The notes under the pieces were generated by a model, which searched no databases, was not told where the DNA came from, and saw only the letters and a program-made list of their open reading frames with translations. This document shows positions 18,462 to 28,511 of a DNA stretch of 40,102 nucleotides, one piece after another. Positions within the stretch are counted from its first letter, which is position 1; each line of letters begins with the position of its first letter. Source of the DNA: a bacterium. GTDB taxonomy: Bacteria > Armatimonadota > Chthonomonadetes > Chthonomonadales > Chthonomonadaceae. The stretch covers positions 1 to 40,102 of the forward strand of contig OMJJ01000382.1 of assembly GCA_900299305.1 (NCBI GenBank), given 5' to 3'. A program made the position numbers and the translations under genes.

Positions 18462-18884
18462 ATGATAGAACCCGCTCTTTTAGACGAGGCGAAGTTTGAT
18501 GATACGCAACGCGAACTGTTGGCACTAACATGGAAACTCCTCCATGCCATTCACACAGGCGATACTGCCTTCTATGCAAAACACTCCACCCCAGACCTCT
18601 CCTGCTTTGAGGACGTGTGCGCCTACCGCATAGATGGAGTAGAGTTTCACCTCTCTCTGATGCGACAGATGACAGAAAATCCCGCTATGGCTCCCCGACG
18701 CTTCGACATCGTTGCACCGCGTGTACAGGTTCATGGCGAGACCGGTATCGTCACCTATACGCGCCTAATGACCTTCGACTCGCATGGAACCCCTCTCTGG
18801 AAAACCTATAACGAGACGCGGGTCTATGTGATACAAGAGGGCGTTTGGAAAATGGCGCACTTCCATCGCTCTCCCACCTCTTGA
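18462..18884 (+). CDS. CaMKII-association-domain/SnoaL-like protein
   Basis: LLHAIHTGDTAFYAKHSTPDLSCFE...VEFHLSL...YNETRVYVIQEGVWKMAHFHRS. Confidence 0.75.
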   Translation: MIEPALLDEAKFDDTQRELLALTWKLLHAIHTGDTAFYAKHSTPDLSCFEDVCAYRIDGVEFHLSLMRQMTENPAMAPRRFDIVAPRVQVHGETGIVTYTRLMTFDSHGTPLWKTYNETRVYVIQEGVWKMAHFHRSPTS

Positions 18885-18902
18885 TAAGGAGAACCCTTTC
18901 CT

Positions 18903-19391
18903 ATGTCCCTACTCGAACGCTACCGTCTTTGGTACGAGTACGAAAAAGACTGCAACGACAAGATGCTCACCATGCTAGAATCGGTTCCGCCAGCCCATCG
19001 TAATGATGTCCGCTTCCAACAAGCGGTTACGATTGCAGGACATTTAGCGGCTTGCCGTGAAAACTGGCTGAACTTTATGACCGGCGATAGCGATAACACT
19101 GTCGCTTGGTTCGACAAAACTTGTGAACTTGCTACACTACGCTCCCGCTTTGCCGCGTTAGAACACAACTGGACAGAGTACCTCACCAACCTGACCGAAT
19201 ACCGATTAGCACAAGACTTCTCTTTTCGCGAAGAGGGGCAGGTATTTAGCCTTCCTACCGAAGTACAGATAGTGCAGTTGTTTGGTCATGCCTCCTACCA
19301 TCGGGGGCAGGTGGCAGTACTGGTAGACCAGTTGGGCGGCGAAACCGTAGATACGGACTATGTGTATTGGGCAGTACCAGAAAGCCGCTAA
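18903..19391 (+). CDS. DinB family protein
   Basis: LLERYRLWYEYEKDCNDKMLTMLESVP...VQLFGHASYHRGQVAVLVDQLGG; DinB-type His pattern. Confidence 0.85.
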   Translation: MSLLERYRLWYEYEKDCNDKMLTMLESVPPAHRNDVRFQQAVTIAGHLAACRENWLNFMTGDSDNTVAWFDKTCELATLRSRFAALEHNWTEYLTNLTEYRLAQDFSFREEGQVFSLPTEVQIVQLFGHASYHRGQVAVLVDQLGGETVDTDYVYWAVPESR

Positions 19392-19479
19392 CCCCCTCTC
19401 AAACGCACTCAAGCAGGAAATCAAAATCGAGACGTGGAACCTAGTGCCAAGTCCCGATTTGAAAGGAGAGTGTGCTAAA

Positions 19480-20121
19480 ATGCGTTCCCTTTCCTCCCGC
19501 TCTCATGGGTTCACCCTCATTGAACTACTTACCGTTATCGCCATTATCGCCGTACTGGCGGGGCTGATATTCCCTGTGTTCCTTACGGCACGAGGAAAAG
19601 CACGAGAAACGGTCTGCTTCTCCAACTTGCGCCAAGTAGGACTTAGCGTTTCGATGTATGCCCAAGACAACGACGGGCTTTACCCGTATGCCCTCGACCC
19701 CGCAGACCGCTACACGCCTATTATCTGGAGCGCATTTCCTAGTTTTCAGCACGATATTCCCACGATTGGTATGGTTCACGAGGTACTACAGCCCTACGCA
19801 AAATCGAAGGAGATTTTTCACTGCCCCGCCGATACTGGCTTTGATACCGAAGACTTTACAGGGTTGCCTTTAGATGCCACGCCGTCCAGTTTTCAGAAGT
19901 TTGGAACGAGCTACTACTACCGTACCGAAATCGCGCTACGCCATGCCGGAGAGATGACGTTTCAAAACCCCGCGCAGGTAAACGTTCTCTTCGATGGAGC
20001 CGGAAAATGGCACGGAAGCCTCTTCCCCCTTGCCCAACGTTACAGTACGCTTTTTGCGGATGGACACACCAAAAGTCTCACCCGTAATCGCTTAGACGAC
20101 CTGTGGGCAACCCCCTTCTAA
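19480..20121 (+). CDS. Prepilin-type N-terminal cleavage/methylation domain protein (type II secretion pseudopilin-like)
   Basis: HGFTLIELLTVIAIIAVLAGLIFPVFLTARGKARETVCFSNLRQVGLSVSMYAQDNDGLYP; C-terminal LFADGHTKSL. ATG 19480 preceded by aaaggagag. Confidence 0.9.
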   Translation: MRSLSSRSHGFTLIELLTVIAIIAVLAGLIFPVFLTARGKARETVCFSNLRQVGLSVSMYAQDNDGLYPYALDPADRYTPIIWSAFPSFQHDIPTIGMVHEVLQPYAKSKEIFHCPADTGFDTEDFTGLPLDATPSSFQKFGTSYYYRTEIALRHAGEMTFQNPAQVNVLFDGAGKWHGSLFPLAQRYSTLFADGHTKSLTRNRLDDLWATPF

Positions 20122-20128
20122 CCTCAAT

Positions 20129-20764
20129 ATGGATAAGTACACCCTCTTTCTAAAGGCAACTATCTCCCTGCTGGTCATTGTAAACCCACTCAGTGCCGCC
20201 CCCGTCTTTTTGGGCTTAACACATGGGCAGACCGAAGCAGAACGCAAGCAGATGGCTCGCATGGCGGCTCTCGCGACTACCCTAATTCTGCTGATTGCCG
20301 CTGTTTCGGGCAAGAGCCTACTTACCTTCTTTGGAATAAGCCTTGCGAGTTTTCGGGTGGCAGGGGGTGCGCTGTTTCTCTTTATGGGCTTGGATATGCT
20401 TAACGCACGCCCTAGCCGTAGCAAAGAGACCCCCGAAGAGACCGAAGAGGCGAAATCTCAACACGAAATCGCGATTGTTCCTATGGCGATTCCGCAGTTG
20501 GCAGGGCCGGGGGCGATTGGTTCTGTAATCCTGTTTATGGATTCGGGTCCCTTCTGGAGTCAGTTGCCGCTTATGAGCGGTATCGTGCTGATTATTGGGC
20601 TACTCTCGTGGCTTGCGTTGGGAATGGCGGGTTCTATTGGGAAGTTACTGGGCAAAACAGGGGTCAATATCTTTGCACGTATCGAAGGGCTACTGCTCGT
20701 AGCCGTAGCGACAGAATTTATTTTGTCGGGCATTAAGGAGTTGTGGCAGACCCCGCTACACTAG
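20129..20764 (+). CDS. MarC family integral membrane protein
   Basis: SLLVIVNPLSAAPVFLGLT...FRVAGGALFLFMGLDML...IAIVPMAIPQLAGPGAI. Confidence 0.92.
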   Translation: MDKYTLFLKATISLLVIVNPLSAAPVFLGLTHGQTEAERKQMARMAALATTLILLIAAVSGKSLLTFFGISLASFRVAGGALFLFMGLDMLNARPSRSKETPEETEEAKSQHEIAIVPMAIPQLAGPGAIGSVILFMDSGPFWSQLPLMSGIVLIIGLLSWLALGMAGSIGKLLGKTGVNIFARIEGLLLVAVATEFILSGIKELWQTPLH

Positions 20765-20823
20765 GCAAAACTCGTCTTTAGGATGGAAGGGAGAGGGCAA
20801 ACGCCCCGCAACAACAAAACGGA

Positions 20824-22014
20824 ATGACTACAAAAGCGGCTCAAATCGATTCGTTGACCCCCTTACGCGGTATCGCCGCGATTTTGGTGGTACTTTTTCA
20901 CCTTACTGGTCTTGCGTACCTCCAAAACTTGGGAGAGATATTCCCCAATACTAGCATCATCAGCCGAGGCTACCTCTGGGTAGATTTCTTCTTTGTACTA
21001 AGCGGATTTATCATTACGCACGTATACGGAGAACGCTTTACTGCGGGGCTAAAATGGAGTGAAGTAAGAGAGTTTCTTATTGCCCGTATTGCCCGGCTAT
21101 ACCCCCTACACTTTGTGGCACTCTGTACTACGGTACTGACTTATGTTCTTATCTTCTCCAAAATGCCCGCCCCCAAATCGGAGGGGGCATTTAGTATGTC
21201 GGAAATCTACAACTGGAGTGCTCTCCCCTTCCATTTTCTTTGGCTTATCGGGTTTGGGCTTACCAAAATGACGTGGAACGTCCCTGCATGGTCTATCTCT
21301 ACCGAATGGTGGACATACCTGCTCACCCTCCCGCTATTCCGCTACCTAAATCGGGGGGTCTCAAAGCGCACTTCTCTTGTTCCTGTGGGTTGTGTAGCGG
21401 CACTTTGGGTACTGGTATCGTACCACGAATCGAAGTCTCTGGATATTACTTTCGACTTAGGGGTTCTACGGTGTCTGTTTAGTTTTACCATTGGTATCTG
21501 TCTCTACCAGTTCTACAAAACAGAGACCGCCAAACGCCTACTCTCTTCTGATGGGGCAACGCTTGCGGCTCTAACGCTAACCCTTTTGGTTTTGCACTTT
21601 CCGCGCCCTGCCATGTTTCCCGCCCCGCCGCCAGAGATGTTTAAGGTACATCCGCTAACTCCCTATTTCGATGTGGCGAGTGTGCCTATCTTTGCGTTTC
21701 TTATTCTCTGCGTTGCCTACAATCGGGGGAGAACCTACCAGATACTGAACTTACGCCCCTTGCGCTATTTAGGCGATATTTCGTTTTCGGTGTACCTGAT
21801 GCAGGGGAACAGTTTCACCCTCTTTATGATACTTGCGGCGGTATGGAGGCAAAAACACCCAACAGGAGATATGGACACACTTTCCAAACTCCTGCTGTTT
21901 GGGTTTGTAGTTTTCGTAGACATCTTATTGGCAATGGCTACCTATAAGTGGGTGGAACGCCCCGCCCGTGGGTGGATACGAAAAAAACTGAGTCCCTCCC
22001 AAAGCAATGGCTGA
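20824..22014 (+). CDS. Acyltransferase 3 family protein (OafA/YrhL-like)
   Basis: IDSLTPLRGIAAILVVLFHLTG...WVDFFFVLSGFIITHVYGERF...ARIARLYPLHFVAL...NVPAWSISTEWWTYL. Confidence 0.92.
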   Translation: MTTKAAQIDSLTPLRGIAAILVVLFHLTGLAYLQNLGEIFPNTSIISRGYLWVDFFFVLSGFIITHVYGERFTAGLKWSEVREFLIARIARLYPLHFVALCTTVLTYVLIFSKMPAPKSEGAFSMSEIYNWSALPFHFLWLIGFGLTKMTWNVPAWSISTEWWTYLLTLPLFRYLNRGVSKRTSLVPVGCVAALWVLVSYHESKSLDITFDLGVLRCLFSFTIGICLYQFYKTETAKRLLSSDGATLAALTLTLLVLHFPRPAMFPAPPPEMFKVHPLTPYFDVASVPIFAFLILCVAYNRGRTYQILNLRPLRYLGDISFSVYLMQGNSFTLFMILAAVWRQKHPTGDMDTLSKLLLFGFVVFVDILLAMATYKWVERPARGWIRKKLSPSQSNG

Positions 22015-22052
22015 TTCCAAATAAAGCGACCTACTACGAAAGGGGTCTTCTA

Positions 22053-23570
22053 ATGAACAAAACGTCACTACTCTCTTTTATTATTCTAGCCTGCCTCTGT
22101 GTATCACTCTGTTTGCCCTGCGTAGGGCAGACACAGAACTCTGTTACCACCGCCGCAGAGTGGGCTACCAAACTGTTTCCGTATACAGGTACTCCCGACC
22201 ACTTGGAACATCGTTTACGGCGGCTAAGTGTATCAGAGCAGAGTGTAAACGGAGTAGTGGTTACTGCGGTAACGGCAGAACTTACCTATCCCGATATGTA
22301 CGGCAAAGACCATCTGGGGCAGGTAAAAATCTACCTACCCTCTGCACTTCGCGATACGCCTTCCCACCGATGTCCTCTGATGCACAACGCCGGTTATGAG
22401 ATAGACGAGAAGGGGGCTTCGGGTCTTGTTGCCAAAGGGTATGTGGTCTGTACTCCCCATGCCGAACCGGTACACCCTCTCTGTCGCAATGTGAACCTAG
22501 ATACCGCCATTCTCCACGCAGTGCGCCGCCTCTCCTTTATAGACCCCCTTAAAGTCTCGATACAGGGCGGTAGTGCGGGAGGATGGATGACACTTCTACT
22601 GACCGCAGACACTTTTCCACTCGTCTGTTCTATGCCGGATGTACCCCTAATTCACTTTGGTTATAACATCGACTACCTAGAGGCAAATCGCGAGGCGGCT
22701 ACCGCACAAAAAGGGACGGAAAAACCGAATATGCCCTACCTTGCGGCGGTATCACTGATCACCGAGCAGGTAAGACCGTTCTATGGTATGCCCTACGATA
22801 GCGCAACCTACTTTGCAGTATCGCCGCTGGCGCATAGCGACACCATTACTGCCCCCACATTGGCGACCTTCTCGACTGCCGATGTGCTAGTGCCTATCGA
22901 CCAAGTAGCTTCAAACCTCGTTGTGCCACGAAATTCTGAAATGTTTTTGGAGGGATACCATACCGCACTAGAGGACCGCTTTCCGGGATTAAATGGAAAG
23001 AGAACTCTGTTGAAGGCATTGACTGCCAAGAAGTATGAGATGTTTCGGGTTCCAATAGAGGCAGGACTGCCCCGTATCAAGTTTGGAGAGACCCCATCTG
23101 GGCAAACCAAACAGATAGGTTTGCCTTTTTCACGTAGCAAGGTATGGAGTATTGTGGTGCTAGAGGAGGGGGCGGCGGAGCCAAGTGACGCACATACAAA
23201 GTATGTATGGGGGATGAACCACGAGCCTTTTCGCCTGTGGGCAGAGGAGAGAGGTGTTACCGCCGACCAACTGACGCTTCCCAAACTGAAACGCCTTATG
23301 AAGCGGTATAAGGGAGAGGCTTGGAGACCTTTGCAGGTACGCCCCGATGGAAAAGGAGCCGAAATCGCGGGAAACCAACTGGACTACCCCGAAGCCGAAC
23401 GCGCCGACGTGATACTCGGTTTGGCGGCGTTTGCTACCGACGACGCACGAGCAAGCCACCTGTTCCGCCTCTACAGCCGACTTCCGAAAGACTTAAAAGT
23501 GTTAGGAGCGCATTTAGGAGACGGAACTCCAAAAAGGGTACTCGCTGTATTGGAAACCTACGGCAAGTAA
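22053..23570 (+). CDS. Secreted alpha/beta-hydrolase (prolyl oligopeptidase-like)
   Basis: Signal peptide MNKTSLLSFIILACLCVSLCLPCVGQ; nucleophile elbow VSIQGGSAGGWMTLLL; FSTADVLVPIDQV acid loop. Confidence 0.75.
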   Translation: MNKTSLLSFIILACLCVSLCLPCVGQTQNSVTTAAEWATKLFPYTGTPDHLEHRLRRLSVSEQSVNGVVVTAVTAELTYPDMYGKDHLGQVKIYLPSALRDTPSHRCPLMHNAGYEIDEKGASGLVAKGYVVCTPHAEPVHPLCRNVNLDTAILHAVRRLSFIDPLKVSIQGGSAGGWMTLLLTADTFPLVCSMPDVPLIHFGYNIDYLEANREAATAQKGTEKPNMPYLAAVSLITEQVRPFYGMPYDSATYFAVSPLAHSDTITAPTLATFSTADVLVPIDQVASNLVVPRNSEMFLEGYHTALEDRFPGLNGKRTLLKALTAKKYEMFRVPIEAGLPRIKFGETPSGQTKQIGLPFSRSKVWSIVVLEEGAAEPSDAHTKYVWGMNHEPFRLWAEERGVTADQLTLPKLKRLMKRYKGEAWRPLQVRPDGKGAEIAGNQLDYPEAERADVILGLAAFATDDARASHLFRLYSRLPKDLKVLGAHLGDGTPKRVLAVLETYGK

Positions 23571-23660
23571 CCCACCGCTATCCCATTCGATTCACTTAGG
23601 CAATCAAGGGCTTACCGTGTTCACATAAATGAACCCACGGTCTGATTTTGGGGAAAAGCA

Positions 23661-23700
23661 TAGATAGCCCACCTCGCTAGATGAGGTGGGCTATCTATTT
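23661..23700. terminator. Bidirectional terminator between convergent genes
   Basis: Perfect 15-bp stem tagatagcccacctc / gaggtgggctatcta, 7-nt loop, T-run on + side and A-run (ggggaaaa) on the other. Confidence 0.88.
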
Positions 23701-23709
23701 TGCAATGAC

Positions 23710-24003
23710 CTAATCTTTGTCCCTTTTAATGGCTGCACGCACTTCGTCCAGTGCCTGTTCTACAAAGTGACGGGCAGTAGTGCGATGCCCACCAAACTCC
23801 CCTTTCGCCGCTTTAAGGGCAGCCTCAGCATCTTGTAACGCTTTGAATGCGACACGGATATTCTGGTCTTTCGGCGGCTTTGGTTTTTTGCCCTCTTTTT
23901 TTACTCCTGTGGGTGGGGTTGCCTGCTTTGCAATAGCTCCCGTAACTCCCAACGCGCCTAGGGCTACCAACGCACAAAACAGGGTATATTTTCTTTGGCT
24001 CAT
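23710..24003 (-). CDS. Small secreted protein of unknown function
   Basis: Signal peptide MSQRKYTLFCALVALGALGVTGAIAKQ; Lys-rich linker; FKALQDAEAALKAAKGEFGGHRTTARHFVEQALDEVRAAIK helical region. Confidence 0.7.
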   Translation of the reverse strand: MSQRKYTLFCALVALGALGVTGAIAKQATPPTGVKKEGKKPKPPKDQNIRVAFKALQDAEAALKAAKGEFGGHRTTARHFVEQALDEVRAAIKRDKD

Positions 24004-24218
24004 GGATCTGCTATCTATCCTTTCGATATATGAACTTAGGTTCACTAGAAGTGGTGAGGGGAGGGATTCCCCCACTCTCTCGTAAGACACCCCTTTCCAT
24101 TAAAAGTGCCTGAAATGTAACAAAAAAACCTCTCCTTTTCAACTTTTATTTCTAGTATTATTCCCTCTTTCGCAATTTTTAAGATGTTTTTGATGGCGTT
24201 CATCTGGTCATATCTATT

Positions 24219-25247
24219 TCACTCTGTTGTCTTTGCGGGAGGGGGCGGTATAAAATTGGCGAGGTAGAGCCTATCTACTTCGGGGGTGGTGCGTAGAGTG
24301 AGGGTTTTGCCTTCTCGCCCTATCTGTACCCCTTCTCCTGCGCCCCAGTTTTCGCGGTTTGCGCCCCAAAAGAGAGGAGGCGTTTTTTGAGAGGTGGTAG
24401 GTAGGTGAAGGCGCAGAGTGGTGGGAACCGTAGCCGCGAATAGGAGCCCGATACGCCAACTCTCTTGGCTTGCACCTATCTCGAAGTCCCCTTCGGCACT
24501 CAAGGGCTTACCGGTTTTGGGGTCAGTGGTGTAGGAAAGTGCCATCTGGTTTGGCGACACGCCTTCTTGGTCGGGTTCTAGGAGGATAGGAGGGTAGACC
24601 CACCCATAAGGGCAGGTAGTCTCTCCTACACGCACTGCCCACGCCGAATCGCCCCACGAGTAGTGCCAATACTCTTCACGGCAGTTCGAGAAACCCGCGT
24701 CTAGCATGGCGTGTACCATCGTCATTCGGTTCTGTTTCGATTCGGGAGAGAGCAAATCCGACCACGTGTAAGCCGCCTCCCAACCCTGTGTGGGGGCAAT
24801 AAGGTCGAGAGCATTTCCGTCTTTATCGAGGAGGTTGACATCCACTGCCGCCCCCGTACAGTGACCGGGGGGCGCGTACTGGTCGTAAGGGGCGAAGTAC
24901 TGATTGGTGGCACGGCGCAGTGCTGAGAGGGGCCAGTTGGGATGTGCCTCCAGCGTCTTTTGGTAGTAGCCATCCCAGCCCCGCTTCTGCATGGTAAGCG
25001 TTCGCATAACGGTATGCACCCGCAACTTCATTCCGTCTTTCAGAGAGGCTTGGGCGCGGTTCAGCATATCGGCAGGGGTTTTACGAAAGAAGGGGCATAT
25101 TGTCTCGGCGAGAACCACATCGGGGCAGTAGAGGCGTACATCTACCAGAGGCTCCCGCTCTGCTAAAGGGAGGGCATATTCAGTAATTTTAATGCGGTTC
25201 AGCGCGGCGATAGGTTCGGGTGCGCCCAAACGGATGGCTTTGGGCAT
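24219..25247 (-). CDS. M15D (VanX-like) D-alanyl-D-alanine dipeptidase family protein
   Basis: Zn-site motifs GHCTGAAVDVNLLD (HxxGxAxD) and EEYWHYSW (ExxWH). Confidence 0.82.
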   Translation of the reverse strand: MPKAIRLGAPEPIAALNRIKITEYALPLAEREPLVDVRLYCPDVVLAETICPFFRKTPADMLNRAQASLKDGMKLRVHTVMRTLTMQKRGWDGYYQKTLEAHPNWPLSALRRATNQYFAPYDQYAPPGHCTGAAVDVNLLDKDGNALDLIAPTQGWEAAYTWSDLLSPESKQNRMTMVHAMLDAGFSNCREEYWHYSWGDSAWAVRVGETTCPYGWVYPPILLEPDQEGVSPNQMALSYTTDPKTGKPLSAEGDFEIGASQESWRIGLLFAATVPTTLRLHLPTTSQKTPPLFWGANRENWGAGEGVQIGREGKTLTLRTTPEVDRLYLANFIPPPPAKTTE

Positions 25248-25250
25248 CTC

Positions 25251-25628
25251 CTACTCTTCCCTCTCGTCGTCATCGTCTTCTCCGTCGTCTATATCGTCCA
25301 TCGGTCCCGAACAGTCGGTATAACGGCTAATCTCTTCTCCTCGAAAGACATGTGCTACAAAATCCTCACGCTCAAAACGAGGCAAGTAGGAGGAGACAAT
25401 ATCGTCGTCTATCTGTGCTAGAAGGTCTTCTTCCTCGCCTACCGTTAGGTCTGTCTCAAAGATAACGGTGGCATGGATGGTATCCTGTGCAAAGTGAACG
25501 TCTACTTGCCCTAGCCTCCGAGAACCATCCCAAAACAGATAGACCTCTGAAGATGGGGTACGTACCAAGCGGGTAAATTTGAAACGAGACTCCACGATTC
25601 TGTTCCTCCTTTTGCCACCACAGAGCAT
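25251..25628 (-). CDS. Small acidic-tailed hypothetical protein
   Basis: 4 nt upstream of the M15 gene, same strand; C-terminal run DDIDDGEDDDDEREE. Confidence 0.6.
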   Translation of the reverse strand: MLCGGKRRNRIVESRFKFTRLVRTPSSEVYLFWDGSRRLGQVDVHFAQDTIHATVIFETDLTVGEEEDLLAQIDDDIVSSYLPRFEREDFVAHVFRGEEISRYTDCSGPMDDIDDGEDDDDEREE

Positions 25629-25661
25629 GAAGAATAAGGGCAGTGAAGGCAGGAGGAGCCT

Positions 25662-27014
25662 CTAGGTGGCGTTCTCTAAAGGCACTGCAAGTAGCGTTGT
25701 TCCTCGTTGCGCTTCCACAAACTGAACGTGTTGCATAGGGGTTTCCACCAATAACTGCAAACGCCCGTTCCGAATCCATACTCCCGGATGGGTCTCTACA
25801 ACGGTAATAGTCGCCGTTACTCGCTCTTTTGTAAGCAGTACGTTGCGCCGCTTCTCTTCACGCAGTAGCCGTATACGGTCTTCCTGAACCTTCTGATGGC
25901 TCTGTATCTGTTGGATAAGGGCGCGGCGTTCATCCGTAAGGTTTCTGTGTGCGGCGGAACTGCTAAAAGGCTTGAGTGCCGACTGGATACGTAGGATATT
26001 ATAGTTACAGCCCACCATTTCCTGCTCAATCTCAATATCGCGCAGGGGAGTGTAGTGGTCGTTTCCTACTTCGAGGGTTGTCTCAATAAAGTCGGAGGTT
26101 CCCACGCTACCCGCGGTGATCTCCCTGAAAGCGCGTACCGTTCCGCCCATAATACGCGAGTAGGGGCTACCCACAACCTTCTGCCGTGTTTTTATGTCGC
26201 AGTTGATAAGGTCGCCATCTACATACACAGTACCTGCCGTTACGATAATACAGTTCTCGGCGTTTTGTAGTAGAATATCGCCTTTGGAGCGTAGGGTACA
26301 GTTTTTGACCTCACCTTGCACCGCGATAAACTCTTCGGCAACAATCTCCGCGTCCGTTATCGCATCAAAAAAGATAACACCCTGCTCAAACGTATGATAC
26401 CCCCCTACTACCTCTTCGGGGAACTGCTGAAACCCCGCAACCGTAAGCCGTTCTCCATGCAGATAGCAGTAGCCGTCCGTAGTAGCATGAACATGGAGGC
26501 TATCGGCAGAATGTGCCACGTTCTTGCCTAAAGAGAGGTAGGCGGGCTTACTAGGGCGATAGGGTACATCTCGGATAGGGAGGGTGCAGGTTTTGCCTAG
26601 TACTCCGGGTTGAGCAGGGATGGTAGAGGCTACCTCTTGCCCTTTTTTTACCAGTTGACGGGCATCTAGGGCAAACCAGTCTGTCGTTTCGGGGAAGGTG
26701 AAGTGCTTGGGAGGGTGCTGGCGAATAACCTCTTCCGAAAGGAAATAGCGTACCTTCGCATCTTGTCCGTCTTTGGGAAGAACACCTTGCGCCCCTACCA
26801 CTTCGGTAGGTAACGCCGCAGTTCGGGCTTGGCTAATCCCTGCCTGTATCTCTTCTGGGCGGGAACTATGCCCTGCGTTCATGCGGTGCAGACGCTCTAG
26901 TATCTCTTCAAAACTCGCGTCTTTGCCATCACCCTGCGGGGGGTAGATAGTGACTAGGGCTTGCGTGTGGTCGTGGTTTAAGCGGACTTCAAAGCGTCCG
27001 TTTTGGTTTGTCAT
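25662..27014 (-). CDS. DUF342/FapA-like protein, copy B
   Basis: WFALDARQLVKKGQEVASTIPAQPGVLGKTC...LHVHATTDGYCYLHGERLTV...VQGEVKNCTLRSKGDILLQNAENCIIVTAGTVYVDGDLINCDIKTRQKVV typical of FapA-like beta-helix proteins. Confidence 0.82.
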   Translation of the reverse strand: MTNQNGRFEVRLNHDHTQALVTIYPPQGDGKDASFEEILERLHRMNAGHSSRPEEIQAGISQARTAALPTEVVGAQGVLPKDGQDAKVRYFLSEEVIRQHPPKHFTFPETTDWFALDARQLVKKGQEVASTIPAQPGVLGKTCTLPIRDVPYRPSKPAYLSLGKNVAHSADSLHVHATTDGYCYLHGERLTVAGFQQFPEEVVGGYHTFEQGVIFFDAITDAEIVAEEFIAVQGEVKNCTLRSKGDILLQNAENCIIVTAGTVYVDGDLINCDIKTRQKVVGSPYSRIMGGTVRAFREITAGSVGTSDFIETTLEVGNDHYTPLRDIEIEQEMVGCNYNILRIQSALKPFSSSAAHRNLTDERRALIQQIQSHQKVQEDRIRLLREEKRRNVLLTKERVTATITVVETHPGVWIRNGRLQLLVETPMQHVQFVEAQRGTTLLAVPLENAT

Positions 27015-27060
27015 CTCTATTCGCCTTGTGACGTGATTAAGATTTTGTGGTGGGGTATTA

Positions 27061-28410
27061 CTAACTTGCTTTCGTAAGTGACACCGCATGAACCACCGTG
27101 CCGTGCATCGCCTCTACAAACCTAACCTCTTGTAAGAGAGCCGGTACGGTCAATTTAGAGCGACCATTCCGTATCTTTACTCCCGAAAAAACCTCATTTG
27201 CCTCTATGGTAGCGTTGATGTGGTTTTTGGCAAACAGGGCACATCGGTGTTGCTCCGTTTTTAGGAGGCGAATACGCTCTAGTTCTAAATGCTGGAGGGT
27301 TTGGCACTGCTCTCGCATCTGGCGGTACTGCTGTAACCCGTCTTGTAGCATGGTATTCTCTAGGGGTTTGAGGGTAGCTTGAATACGGTGTAGGTTGTGC
27401 TGGTGGGTCGCTAGTTCGCGTTCTATCTCTATAGCGCGTAAGGGAGTGTAGTAGTCGTTGCCTACCTCTACAAAGGTCTCTGTTCCTTTGGGGTCTCCTA
27501 GCCTCCCCGCAGCGACTCCACCAAAGGCGCGTAGAGTACCCCCAACCACCTGTGCCTCCTTACAACAGACGACTTTTTGGCGTGTCATAACGTCGCAGTT
27601 CTCTAATCCAACCTCTACAAAGACATCGCCGGGAGTGATGATTTTACAGTTTTCGGCACTCTCTATCAGTACATCGCCGCTTACACGTAGGGTACAGTTT
27701 TTTAGGTTTCCGCGAACCGCAAGAAACTCCTCCACGATAATCTGAGCATCGCTTGCTCCCTGATAGAGAATGGCTCCCTTGCCGAGCGCGTACTCTCCCC
27801 CCTTTATTTCGTTAGGAAACAGATGTAAGGGAATAACGGTTAGCCGCTCTTCTTTAAGGTAGAAATACCCGTCTTCAGTGGCGTAGGCGCGTACTCCATG
27901 AGGGTCTAGTACCACGTTATCCCCTATCGCACCATCGGGGGGCTTGCCGGGCATATAGGGAACGTCATGGGTGGGGAGGGTGCAGGTTTTTCCTAATACC
28001 CCTAGTTTGAGGGGGGTGATAGAGGCGAGTTCCTGCCCTTTTTTTACTATCTGAGCGGGGTCGAGGGAGAACCAGTCGGTTGCACCAGAGAGGCGCGGGT
28101 GTTTGGGAGGATAACGGCGTAACAGGTTTTTGGGAAGCGAGTGACGGATAACCGCGTCCTGACCATCCACCGGCATAACGCCTTGTGCCGCCAAAACCTC
28201 CATCGGCATAGCGACGGCACGGGCGTGTTGTATCCCGTCCCTAATCGCATCTACGCGCAGGTTATGCCCCACGCGCATCTGCCGCAAGCGGTCTACTATC
28301 TCGCCAAGAGTAACCTCTTTCCCGTCGCCATGAGGGGGGTAGATAGTGACGACTGCCTGTGTATGATTAGAGTTTAAGTGAGCGTCGAAGCGTCCGTCAA
28401 TGTCTTCCAT
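27061..28410 (-). CDS. DUF342/FapA-like protein, copy A
   Basis: Aligns end-to-end with copy B (NHTQAVVTIYPPHGDGKEVTLGEIVDRLRQM...; VRGNLKNCTLRVSGDVLIESAENCKIITPGDVFVEVGLENCDVMTRQKVV). Start could instead be GTG 28440. Confidence 0.82.
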   Translation of the reverse strand: MEDIDGRFDAHLNSNHTQAVVTIYPPHGDGKEVTLGEIVDRLRQMRVGHNLRVDAIRDGIQHARAVAMPMEVLAAQGVMPVDGQDAVIRHSLPKNLLRRYPPKHPRLSGATDWFSLDPAQIVKKGQELASITPLKLGVLGKTCTLPTHDVPYMPGKPPDGAIGDNVVLDPHGVRAYATEDGYFYLKEERLTVIPLHLFPNEIKGGEYALGKGAILYQGASDAQIIVEEFLAVRGNLKNCTLRVSGDVLIESAENCKIITPGDVFVEVGLENCDVMTRQKVVCCKEAQVVGGTLRAFGGVAAGRLGDPKGTETFVEVGNDYYTPLRAIEIERELATHQHNLHRIQATLKPLENTMLQDGLQQYRQMREQCQTLQHLELERIRLLKTEQHRCALFAKNHINATIEANEVFSGVKIRNGRSKLTVPALLQEVRFVEAMHGTVVHAVSLTKAS

Positions 28411-28511
28411 CGTTGTACCTAAGCCGTGTTCCTGATTCACACCTATTGCGGTAGTACATTATTGGGGAAACGGCTTAGAAACTAGAGAGAAAAGGGCAAA
28501 AACCCTGCCTT

